Assembly: GCF_003063625.1 (NCBI RefSeq) | Contig: NZ_CP026604.1 | Coordinates: 1,364,001-1,428,000 of the forward strand | Source: Saccharobesus litoralis | GTDB taxonomy: Bacteria > Pseudomonadota > Gammaproteobacteria > Enterobacterales > Alteromonadaceae | Direction: 5' to 3' | Length of the DNA stretch: 64,000 bases | Shown here: positions 27,932 to 34,840 of the stretch, one piece after another | How the letters are laid out: every line of letters starts with the position of its first letter | Numbering within the stretch: position 1 is the first letter of the stretch | Position numbers and translations under genes: made by a program | The notes under the pieces: model-generated | Database searches by the model: none | Told to the model about the DNA's origin: nothing | Seen by the model: only the letters and a program-made list of their open reading frames with translations

Positions 27932-27986
27932 GTGTCCAAGTGTTGGACAACTTAGCTAAATCTAAAATTGTCCAACACTTGGACAC
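27932..27986. repeat. Long perfect inverted repeat built from two TGTCCAA-N3-TTGGACA palindromes
   Basis: GTGTCCAAGTGTTGGACAA (27932-27950) and its exact reverse complement (27968-27986) flank a 17-base spacer. Each arm is itself a palindrome of the form TGTCCAA-N3-TTGGACA. A third copy of that 17-mer is at 8494-8510. It could be a paired operator for a dimeric regulator or an RNA hairpin. No T-run follows, so it is not an obvious terminator. Confidence 0.6.
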
Positions 27987-28000
27987 GCAACACCTAGAAA

Positions 28001-28041
28001 ATAAAAAAGCGTAACTCAAAAAAACAATATGAGTTACGCTT
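28001..28041 (-). terminator. Terminator of the broken AraC-type gene
   Basis: AAGCGTAACTCA (28007-28018) and its perfect complement (28030-28041) form a 12-bp stem. On the minus strand a T-run (complement of ATAAAAAA) follows. It lies just past the pseudogene's stop. Confidence 0.75.
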
Positions 28042-28453
28042 GTTCCATTCTTAACTGGCAATCGGAATATTAATACGAGTTAACCATTCCGATGGCGGTA
28101 GTTCTCTTGGATTATTTAAATACTCTTCTACCACTGGCGCATCAGCTAGTTCTAATTGCTTCTCTGGTAGCCATTGGTGATAAAGCCAGTGGTAGGCGGT
28201 TTCAAGCTCGCTGTATGGGCCTTTAAATTCAATCGAGACATATTTCTGTGGCGGTAGGGTTTCTGTTTCAAGAGGTGCTTGTACGGCGCGATCGACAGTT
28301 AAGCCGGCTTTCGAACGTAGCTTATCGGTAGCAACCGTTTCGGGATCATCGTAGTACAGGCCAAATGAACGATTTTGTGTACTATTGTTTTCGAGTAGAC
28401 CCTGCCCTGCTGCATGCGTAAACAGCTGCTCAAAAGTATTACCGATTTGCTAA

Positions 28454-28716
28454 TACCCAAGCTGCATGAAGATCCTCGATTTCAGCGTGAGATAAAACGC
28501 GTTTAGGCAAGGCATTGATTGAAGATAATGGTTATTCCCTTGTCAAAATCAATAACGCAGCATAAGCGCGTTTTAGCCACGCCCTTCGGGAGCTTCTCAG
28601 GACTTCCACTACTGCGTTGTGTTATTTTGAAAGGTGCCTACATTCCTTCAACAACACGCCTTGTATTGAAAGCCCTGAGATAGCTCTGAAACAGGTATCT
28701 TCAAGTAGCTTGGGTA
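28454..28716. mobile_element. Miniature inverted-repeat element (TACCCAAGCT type)
   Basis: TACCCAAGCTGCATGAAGAT (28454-28473) and the reverse complement of ATCTTCAAGTAGCTTGGGTA (28697-28716) match at 18 of 20 positions. The trinucleotide TAA flanks both sides, consistent with a target duplication. The 263-bp interior has no transposase. Removing it restores the GyrI-like reading frame context (LPHQGD followed by IGNTFEQL). This is a non-autonomous transposable element. Confidence 0.88.
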
Positions 28717-29000
28717 TAAATCACCTTGGTGGGGTAAATAGGCTAAGGTGATTTCTTCTAGTTGGGTAAACGTTACATCAAACATGGTGGTATATTCCTT
28801 GGCTAAAAATTGAGGTTTTTGTAAAGCCGTTAAGCGAGGTTTAGCTTGGCGGTATGCTTCAGGTGTTAGTGAATATTGTTGCTGAAAAGCGCGAATAAAC
28901 GCGGTAGCACCTGAATATTGATAACGCTTAGCAATCAATTAAATGGCTTGGTTGGTGCGCAATAAGTCGGACTTTGCATGATGTAAGCGTAAACGGCGAA

Positions 29001-29089
29001 TATAGTCTTCTCGCTCAGGTCTTATGGTTCATTGTCGGCGCTTACTCGCCCCAATCACATAATTGAGCATATGCTCATGGGGTCTCGAC
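29001..29089. repeat. TATAGTC element copy C, truncated, inside the AraC-type pseudogene
   Basis: TATAGTC at 29001 begins a copy of the dispersed element that keeps the GCTCAGGTCTTATGG end and the GAGCATATGCTC palindrome. It stops at about 29089, without the opposite end. The gene sequence that follows (complement of GGTGAAACCGTCAAGC) closely resembles an internal block of the element (GGGGAAGCCGTCAAGC), suggesting deletion by short-homology recombination. Confidence 0.75.
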
Positions 29090-29366
29090 GCTTGACGGTT
29101 TCACCTAACATGCCACGATATAAACGATGGAAGTGATAAGGTGAAAAACAAGCGATATCCGCTAACTGATTTATATCTAACGGCTGGGTAAGATTTTGCC
29201 AAATATAGTCGACTACCCTACTTAACCTATTTTGATAATTAACCCGAGTTTTTGCTTTTTTCATGTTTCGTTCCTAATTATTGCAAACAGCAGGCATGTC
29301 TGCCTGTTGACCTCATCTATTTAGCCCTAATTTGGATATACAATGTTTGCGCTTTTTAATATTTGT

Positions 29367-29438
29367 ACCTTGTTATGTACTATTGGCTTTAAATATTCAT
29401 TAGCCAATAAGCTTAACCGCGAACGTTGTTGTGTACTA
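29367..29438. repeat. Two iteron-like sequences far from the origin
   Basis: ACCTTGTTATGTACTA (29367-29382) differs from the Rep iteron ACCTATTTATGTACTA at two positions. ACGTTGTTGTGTACTA (29423-29438) is a more degenerate copy. Both are followed by TTG, as in the iteron at 8369. They lie in the AT-rich region upstream of the response regulator at 29578. Rep binding is speculative. Confidence 0.35.
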
Positions 29439-29577
29439 TTGTTTATATATTTTGTTTTAAACAAGCTCGCCGATCACTAATAAATATTATTAAAATAACG
29501 CGCAGTAAAATTGCGTTTTTCGAGTATTATTAAATTGAATAAACGTAAACTTTAACGATTGATAACTAAGCCGTTAC

Positions 29578-31221
29578 ATGGAAAAACAAGATTTAAGCCA
29601 TTACCCTGCCCTTAATGTGTTGATAATAGATGATCACACGCTGGTGCATAGCACCATAAAGCGAACCTTGTTTGACTTGGGGATCACCAATACTTTTTGT
29701 GCTTCTAATGCATTTTATGCGCTGCGACTTTGTGAAGAATATAAGTTCCATATCGTGATTTGCTCATTTAATGTCAATAGCGATAAAGACGGCTTTCATT
29801 TACTTGAAGAGTTAAAGTTTAAAGGTTATGTCAGCAAACGAACCGTTTTAATTTTTTTAAGTGCTGATACTGAAGAGGCGTTAGTGAATAGCGTGGCTGA
29901 ATTACAGCCTGATGATTTTTGGGCTAAGCCACTTAACCACCATCAAATTGAAACGCGTTTAGCCTATACCTTAGATATTAAAAAAACCTTATATAACGTT
30001 TATCAAGCAGTCGATGACAAGGAATACAGCAAAGTTGTTTATTTTGTTGAACGGCATTTGCTCAATAATAAATTAAAAAAATATTTTCCTCATTTGTTAC
30101 GCATGAAAGGCGAAGCGTTATTAGCTTTGCGAGAATTTGAAGATGCCGAGGCTTTTTACCGAGAATTGTTAGAAACGAATAAGCAATCTTGGGTGCATTT
30201 AGGCTTTGTTCGCGCGTTAATCAAGCAAGACAAAATAGAAGAAATTGAAGATCTGTTATTAACCTTACAAGAGCGAATCGATACTCGCTTTGCGACTTAT
30301 GATCTGCTAGCGCAATATCATATCGAACACCAAGCATATGAGCAGGCTTATGACGAAATAAAAAAAGCCTCTGCCTTATCCCCGCGTAACATTGAACGCC
30401 ATAAAAAATTATGGGATCTGGCGCGTTTAACGCAAGATTTTGAAGGGCAGTTTGTTGCGACCCGTAATATGGCTAAGTACGCGAAAAACTCCATTCATGA
30501 ATCGCCAGAAATGTATTTGCATGTTATTCGATCAGGCATTGATTTTGCGTCAACCTTAAGCGATGGTCAGTCAACTAAGGTGATCCAGCAAGTTGAAAAA
30601 TCGATCACCGATCTTGAAAAAAGTGGTTTTGAATTAAAAAGTATCAAAGAACAAATGCAAGTGATTCAAGCACGTTTGCATAATGTAAAAGAGCAACGTC
30701 GCTTAGCAGAGCGCTTAGTAGATACGCATGTCAGCTTACAAGTTAACCCTTCGTTAGAAGATAACTTAGATAAAGTAAAAGTTTTTCACGAATTAGGCCG
30801 CCGTGAAGAAGCCATGATTTTGCTGGATGCGGTGCAAAATCAAGTCACTTCTGATTGTTTAACCGGTCAAGTTGTCAGCAAATACGTTGAGCATGAAGTT
30901 GAGCAACGGGGCGAAGTGCATTTTACTGCGAAGCAGCTTAATAATATGGCGTTTCAGTTTTTCCAGCGTAACCGCTTTGACTCTGCATTAAAGTCGTTAA
31001 GTCAGGCGTTACAAATTACCCCAAAAAGTGCGCGCGTGATGCTGAGTATGCTGAAAGTACTAGTGGCAATTAATCGTCAAGAAGGGTTGGATGTTGAACA
31101 AAAGCAGCTAGCAGAAGAATTAGTTGAGATCCTAAGCCAAGCAGAGTTGAACGAAAAGCAACAGCAATCTTACCAAGCTTTGGCTGACGAGTTAGTTGTT
31201 AAACTTGGGGTTAAAGCCTAA
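29578..31221 (+). CDS. Response regulator-like protein with TPR region, phosphoacceptor Asp missing
   Basis: This 547-residue protein has a receiver domain at about residues 10-130: VLIIDDHTLVHSTIKRTL with the acidic pair, and FWAKPLN with the conserved Lys. At the phosphorylation position it reads HIVICSFNVNSDKDGF, with Ser in place of the Asp expected in a VICDxN context, so it is probably not phosphorylated. The rest is alpha-helical tetratricopeptide-like repeats (AFYRELLETNKQSWVHLGFV, AYDEIKKASALSPRN, ALKSLSQALQITPKSARVML) for protein binding. No partner kinase is adjacent. The role is unknown, probably a signalling scaffold. Confidence 0.87.
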   Translation: MEKQDLSHYPALNVLIIDDHTLVHSTIKRTLFDLGITNTFCASNAFYALRLCEEYKFHIVICSFNVNSDKDGFHLLEELKFKGYVSKRTVLIFLSADTEEALVNSVAELQPDDFWAKPLNHHQIETRLAYTLDIKKTLYNVYQAVDDKEYSKVVYFVERHLLNNKLKKYFPHLLRMKGEALLALREFEDAEAFYRELLETNKQSWVHLGFVRALIKQDKIEEIEDLLLTLQERIDTRFATYDLLAQYHIEHQAYEQAYDEIKKASALSPRNIERHKKLWDLARLTQDFEGQFVATRNMAKYAKNSIHESPEMYLHVIRSGIDFASTLSDGQSTKVIQQVEKSITDLEKSGFELKSIKEQMQVIQARLHNVKEQRRLAERLVDTHVSLQVNPSLEDNLDKVKVFHELGRREEAMILLDAVQNQVTSDCLTGQVVSKYVEHEVEQRGEVHFTAKQLNNMAFQFFQRNRFDSALKSLSQALQITPKSARVMLSMLKVLVAINRQEGLDVEQKQLAEELVEILSQAELNEKQQQSYQALADELVVKLGVKA

Positions 31222-31227
31222 ATATTG

Positions 31228-31356
31228 TATAGCCTTCTCGCTCAGGTCTTATGGTTCATTGTCAGCGCTTACTCGCCCCAATCACATAGTAGAGCATATG
31301 CTCATGGGGTCTCGAAGCTTGACGGCTTCCCCTAAAACCTGATCGCTTTGACTATA
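31228..31356. repeat. Dispersed TATAGTC element copy D (129 bp)
   Basis: TATAGCC at 31228 and GACTATA ending at 31356 bound a 129-bp unit nearly identical to copies B, F and H. It begins 7 bp after the stop of the response regulator-like gene. Confidence 0.87.
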
Positions 31357-31410
31357 GCTGATTTTTTAACTTATAACCCCTTTCCTAAAGTGCAATTTCT
31401 AGCTAAATGC

Positions 31411-32013
31411 TTAACTTGGGTTGAGTAGTTTATCGGCTCCCAATTGTGCTAAGTGAGGTCGCGTTGCGATTTTTTCTATATAGCGATTGAGATTGGGATA
31501 ATTTTGTAATTGCTTGTCATTGCGCAAATAAGCTAAATTTTGCCAAGCGAATATATCAAGTAAGCTAAACTTGTCCTGATACCAATAATCCTTATTGATT
31601 AAATGAGCCTCCATGGCAGCCAGTTTGCTGGGGATTTTAGCTTCTAACTTGGCTCTTACTTTTTCACATTCTCCCAAAACTTTTAAGCCAATAATGCCGC
31701 CACTTAATTGATCTAGGCTGCTTGAAAAATAGAATAGCCATTGCATGAATTCAGGATCAACTTCATTAATTAACTCAGTTCCGTGTAGGCGACATAAATA
31801 TAAGCTAATAGCACCGGCTTCGAATAAGGTTTGCCCATCGTCAGTGACCAAGGTCGGAATAAGGCTATAAGGGTTGATGGCTTTAAAAGCCTCTTGTCTA
31901 TGTTCGCCTTGCCGAGCGTTTAATTGAATGACATCCAGTGTTATATCTAATTCAGCGGCTAGCCAGCGTATTTTCAGTGAGCGGTCAAAATGAAATAAGT
32001 GATAAAGCTGCAT
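31411..32013 (-). CDS. Glutathione S-transferase family protein
   Basis: This 200-residue cytoplasmic protein has a thioredoxin-fold N-terminal domain (MQLYHLFHFDRSLKIRWLAA; the motif NPYSLIPTLVTDDG holds the cis-Pro, and LFEAGAISLYLC holds the Glu/Ala-Ser-type glutathione contact). A helical C-terminal domain follows, with SLLDIFAWQNLAYL. GSTs conjugate glutathione to electrophiles; the substrate is unknown. The gene is divergent from a TetR-type regulator, with two repeated operator-like sites between them, so it is probably under that regulator's control and induced by a reactive compound. Confidence 0.92.
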   Translation of the reverse strand: MQLYHLFHFDRSLKIRWLAAELDITLDVIQLNARQGEHRQEAFKAINPYSLIPTLVTDDGQTLFEAGAISLYLCRLHGTELINEVDPEFMQWLFYFSSSLDQLSGGIIGLKVLGECEKVRAKLEAKIPSKLAAMEAHLINKDYWYQDKFSLLDIFAWQNLAYLRNDKQLQNYPNLNRYIEKIATRPHLAQLGADKLLNPS

Positions 32014-32040
32014 AGTCTTGTTCCTTTGCTGATAATGTTA

Positions 32041-32109
32041 AGTAACCGATTGGTGTAAAATAACCTTGTTTTTATCTTGATGCAAGTAAAAAGTAACCGG
32101 TTGGTGTAA
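32041..32109. promoter_or_regulatory. Two direct operator-like repeats between GST and TetR genes
   Basis: AGTAACCGATTGGTGTAA (32041-32058) and AGTAACCGGTTGGTGTAA (32092-32109) differ at one base. Each contains an imperfect dyad ACC-GRTT-GGT. They lie 51 bp apart, one near each of the divergent start codons. They are likely binding sites of the TetR-type protein encoded to the right. Confidence 0.6.
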
Positions 32110-32140
32110 TATATTGTCTTGACGACTAAAAAGTAGAGTA

Positions 32141-32725
32141 GTGCAGTTGGCTAGAAATAAAGAATATGAGCGTAAAACCGTTATTAAACAATCGTTTAAT
32201 GTGTTTATTAGCAAAGGCTATGAATCGACTTCGCTAACGGATTTAACCACGGCAACGGGATTAAACAAAAAAAGTTTGTATAACGAGTTTGGTAACAAGC
32301 AAGCGTTGTTTTTAGTGGTATTAGACGATTTTATTCAGCAAGAATTTAATAATACGCGGCCGTTGTTAATGGCGGAGCCTTTAAGTATTGCTAACATTCA
32401 GGCATTTTTTAGTTATTTATTTGAGCATTTTGCTAATAGTGGTTGCTTAATGACCTTAAGTTTAAACGAGGCATCTTGTATACCTCAGGAGGCATTAATG
32501 CTTATCAATAAATCGTTATCTGCGTTAGAGCAGGCTTTTAGTCGCAATATTATGGCCGATCTGAACCTAGATCAGCATGAAGCCAATCTATTAGCGCGTA
32601 ATCTTTTAGCGCTTATGCAAGGTTATACTAGTTTAAGCCGTTCAGAGCCATTTAGAGCGCGTAATTTTGAGGCGATTAACCAGTTTTTAAAAAGTCTTAA
32701 AAAATGGCCTGTAGGACTTGTTTAA
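32141..32725 (+). CDS. TetR/AcrR family transcriptional regulator
   Basis: This 194-residue regulator starts at GTG (32141). Its N-terminal TetR helix-turn-helix spans residues 10-57 (IKQSFNVFISKGYESTSLTD, ATGLNKKSLYNEFGNKQALF). The C-terminal ligand-binding domain is helical and diverged (LSLNEASCIPQEALMLINKS; LLALMQGYTSLSRSEP). Regulators of this shape repress a divergent gene until bound by a small electrophile or drug. Here the divergent gene is the glutathione S-transferase. The gene is followed after 25 bp by the beta-propeller protein, so those two may be cotranscribed. Confidence 0.92.
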   Translation: MQLARNKEYERKTVIKQSFNVFISKGYESTSLTDLTTATGLNKKSLYNEFGNKQALFLVVLDDFIQQEFNNTRPLLMAEPLSIANIQAFFSYLFEHFANSGCLMTLSLNEASCIPQEALMLINKSLSALEQAFSRNIMADLNLDQHEANLLARNLLALMQGYTSLSRSEPFRARNFEAINQFLKSLKKWPVGLV

Positions 32726-32749
32726 GCGATTATAAAAAGGACGAACAAC

Positions 32750-33715
32750 ATGCAGCTAATTTCAACTAAAGCGATTTCACCCTTTAACCAAAAGCATTGT
32801 GCCTTTACTGACTTAACCTGCTATGCGGGACGCTATTTTGTTTGTTATCGCCAAGCCGCTAACCATGTGAGCAAAGATGGTGAAATTATTATTCAGGTTT
32901 CTGACGATTTAGTGGTTTGGCAAACAGCCAGTGTGGTGCGAGCGGTTAATACCGACTTGCGTGACCCTAAACTGAGTATCGACGGCCAAGGCCGCTTGAT
33001 ATTGCTGTACTACCGAAAACAGTTTGCCGAAGATGGTCGCAATATTTATAACTTACCGGCAGTGCGCTTTTCAAGTGATGGTTTGAGTTGGTCAAGCGAG
33101 AGGCAACTTTGCGATAACAATTGGTGGTTGTGGCGTTTAAGTTATCATCCAACTAAGAAAAATTTTGCGCTAGGTGTGGCGTATAAACGCGCTGAAAATC
33201 GCGTCAAGCTATACGCAGGCGATCCATTACGCCAATTTGAGTGTATCGAGCCCGATTTATTTAGCCAAGACCGATATGGCAAAGGCTATCCGAATGAAAG
33301 TGATATTCAGTTCTTAGCGGACGGCACCGCTCTGTGTCTTTTACGCCGCGATGCCGATACAGGATCGGTGCAGCTAGGTACTGCATCAGCACCTTATAAA
33401 AAATGGCAATGGTTAGATTTAGGTTATTACCTTGGTGGGCCGACTTTACTGCAATTACAAGATGGCCGTCTGATTGTTGGCGCGCGAATTTGGTCTAAAA
33501 AAGGCGGACCTAAAACGGCTTTGTTTGAGCTTAAGCTGACAAAAAACAATTTAGCTGAATATTTTGCATCTTTAGATTTGTTGCTCGTTTTACCTTCTGC
33601 TGGTGATAATAGTTACCCTAGCTTGTTAGAAAGGCAAGGGCATTTATATGTGTCTTATTACTCGCAGCATTTATCGCTGCAATGCCGTGTTTACATTAGC
33701 AAAATAAAACTATGA
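32750..33715 (+). CDS. Sialidase-superfamily beta-propeller protein
   Basis: This 321-residue protein has repeated short blades ending in Asp/Gly turns (VSDDLVVWQTAS, FSSDGLSWSSERQL, SYYSQHLSLQCRVYISKIKL), typical of sialidase/neuraminidase or GH33/GH43-like propellers. Residues such as DLRDPKLSIDGQGRLILLYY and GYPNESDIQFLADGTALCLL fit that fold. There is no signal peptide, so it is probably cytoplasmic. Catalytic residues cannot be assigned with confidence, and a non-catalytic carbohydrate-binding role is possible. A good ribosome binding site (AAAAGGACG) precedes the ATG. Confidence 0.72.
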   Translation: MQLISTKAISPFNQKHCAFTDLTCYAGRYFVCYRQAANHVSKDGEIIIQVSDDLVVWQTASVVRAVNTDLRDPKLSIDGQGRLILLYYRKQFAEDGRNIYNLPAVRFSSDGLSWSSERQLCDNNWWLWRLSYHPTKKNFALGVAYKRAENRVKLYAGDPLRQFECIEPDLFSQDRYGKGYPNESDIQFLADGTALCLLRRDADTGSVQLGTASAPYKKWQWLDLGYYLGGPTLLQLQDGRLIVGARIWSKKGGPKTALFELKLTKNNLAEYFASLDLLLVLPSAGDNSYPSLLERQGHLYVSYYSQHLSLQCRVYISKIKL

Positions 33716-33875
33716 ACCATCATCAATTATTGACCGCTTAGTGCCTCGTCGCATGTGACTTATCATTTGCCTTGAGTCGTTACTGATAGGTTACAAATAC
33801 CATTAACCTAGCTTGCTCGTGGCGTTTGTTTTGTGATGAGCGTAATTTATCTGATTTAATCAAAGAGAGGCGGAT

Positions 33876-34541
33876 ATGTTAAATATGGATTTTAGCCAGC
33901 GAGTGGTGATCAATACGCATTTATCACCTTGGCTTGATAGCCCAATGTCGGGCGTACAACGTAAACCGTTAGCACGTGAAGAGGCTGAGCGCGGACACGC
34001 AACAAGTATTGTGCGTTATCAAGCCGGTTCTCGTTTTCGGCGTCATGAACATCCGTTAGGTGAAGAAATTTTAGTGCTTGATGGTGTCTTTTCTGATGAG
34101 TTTGGTGATTTTCCAGCTGGGACCTATTTTCGCAATCCACCGGGTAGCAGCCATGCGCCTTTTAGTGAACAAGGTTGTACGCTATTAGTTAAGTTACATC
34201 AATTTTTCTCTGGCGATAGTACACAATTACGTATCGATACCCACAATAGCCCGTGGTTGCCAGGCCAAGGAAGACTGCAAGTTATGCCGTTGCATCAATA
34301 TGCTAATGAAAACGGTGCTGAGCAGGTGGCTTTAGTTAAGTGGCCAGCCGGAGAACGTTTTAAAGCGCGTCAGCATTTTGCGGGTGAAGAGATTTACGTT
34401 ATTAGCGGTGAGTTTATCGATGAATTGGGTCGATATCCTGCGGGAACTTGGCTGCGCAGTCCTCATGGCAGTCAGCATTGTCCCTATGTTGAGCAAGATA
34501 CCATTATTTGGGTAAAGACCGGCCATTTACCAATTAAGTAA
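33876..34541 (+). CDS. Double-cupin protein, ChrR-like
   Basis: The 221-residue protein consists of two ChrR-type cupin domains in tandem. The first has RHEHPLGEEILVLDGVFSDE and FPAGTYFRNPPGSSHAPF (about residues 50-90); the second has ARQHFAGEEIYVISGEFIDE and YPAGTWLRSPHGSQHCPY (about 165-205). The His and Glu residues are the usual metal ligands of cupins. ChrR cupins otherwise occur in anti-sigma factors sensing singlet oxygen, but no sigma factor or N-terminal anti-sigma domain is present. It may therefore be a metal-dependent dioxygenase or an acetylacetone-cleaving-type enzyme. A GAGAGGCGG sequence precedes the start. Confidence 0.85.
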   Translation: MLNMDFSQRVVINTHLSPWLDSPMSGVQRKPLAREEAERGHATSIVRYQAGSRFRRHEHPLGEEILVLDGVFSDEFGDFPAGTYFRNPPGSSHAPFSEQGCTLLVKLHQFFSGDSTQLRIDTHNSPWLPGQGRLQVMPLHQYANENGAEQVALVKWPAGERFKARQHFAGEEIYVISGEFIDELGRYPAGTWLRSPHGSQHCPYVEQDTIIWVKTGHLPIK

Positions 34542-34568
34542 TGGCTATTTTTCTACTTACTAGAGCGA

Positions 34569-34840
34569 TATAGTCAAAGCGATCAGGTTTTAGGGGCAGG
34601 TTTCTAGTTCCAGACGAAACCTAAGTACCTACATCCATGTAGGCAAAGCCGTCAAAGCTACCGCGTCCTGCTCTCGCCCCTTACCAGCATCCATGCAGGC
34701 AAGCTTCGAGACCCCATGAGCATATGCTCTATTATGTGATTGGGGCTGCCTAAAGGGATTTAGGTAGTAGGACGACGCAGGAGCCAAAGTCGAGAGTAAG
34801 CGCTGACAATGAACCATAAAGCCTGAGCGAGAAGACTATG
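34569..34840. repeat. Dispersed TATAGTC element copy E (enlarged, about 272 bp)
   Basis: It starts with TATAGTC at 34569 and ends GACTATG at 34840. Compared with the 129-bp form it contains two extra modules, one with AGTTCCAGACGAAACCTAAG and CCTACATCCATGTAGG, the other with GGGATTTAGGTAGTAGGACG. Its right end overlaps the stop codon of the sensor kinase gene. Confidence 0.85.

Larger units (their letters stand above)
28051..29264 (-). pseudogene. AraC-family regulator with GyrI-like domain, disrupted
   Basis: Three in-order fragments are recognisable on the minus strand. From the ATG at 29264 comes the first half of the AraC double helix-turn-helix (SRVVDYIWQNLTQPLDINQL, then FSPYHFHRLYRGMLGETVK). 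After an insertion at 29001-29089 come YIRRLRLHHAKSDLLRTNQA, an in-frame TAA, and YSGATAFIRAFQQQYSLTP. A GyrI/effector-binding domain follows (VTFTQLEEITLAYLPHQGD), interrupted at 28454-28716 by a second element and resuming as IGNTFEQLFTHAAGQGLLEN to the natural end ...INIPIAS. Two insertions and a stop codon make a functional product impossible. Intact homologues act as Rob/SoxS-like or multidrug-sensing regulators. Confidence 0.9.

Noticed and set aside
34629-34817. 62-residue minus-strand frame in element copy E
   Set aside because: It lies entirely within the dispersed repeat, and similar frames appear in other copies only by shared sequence.
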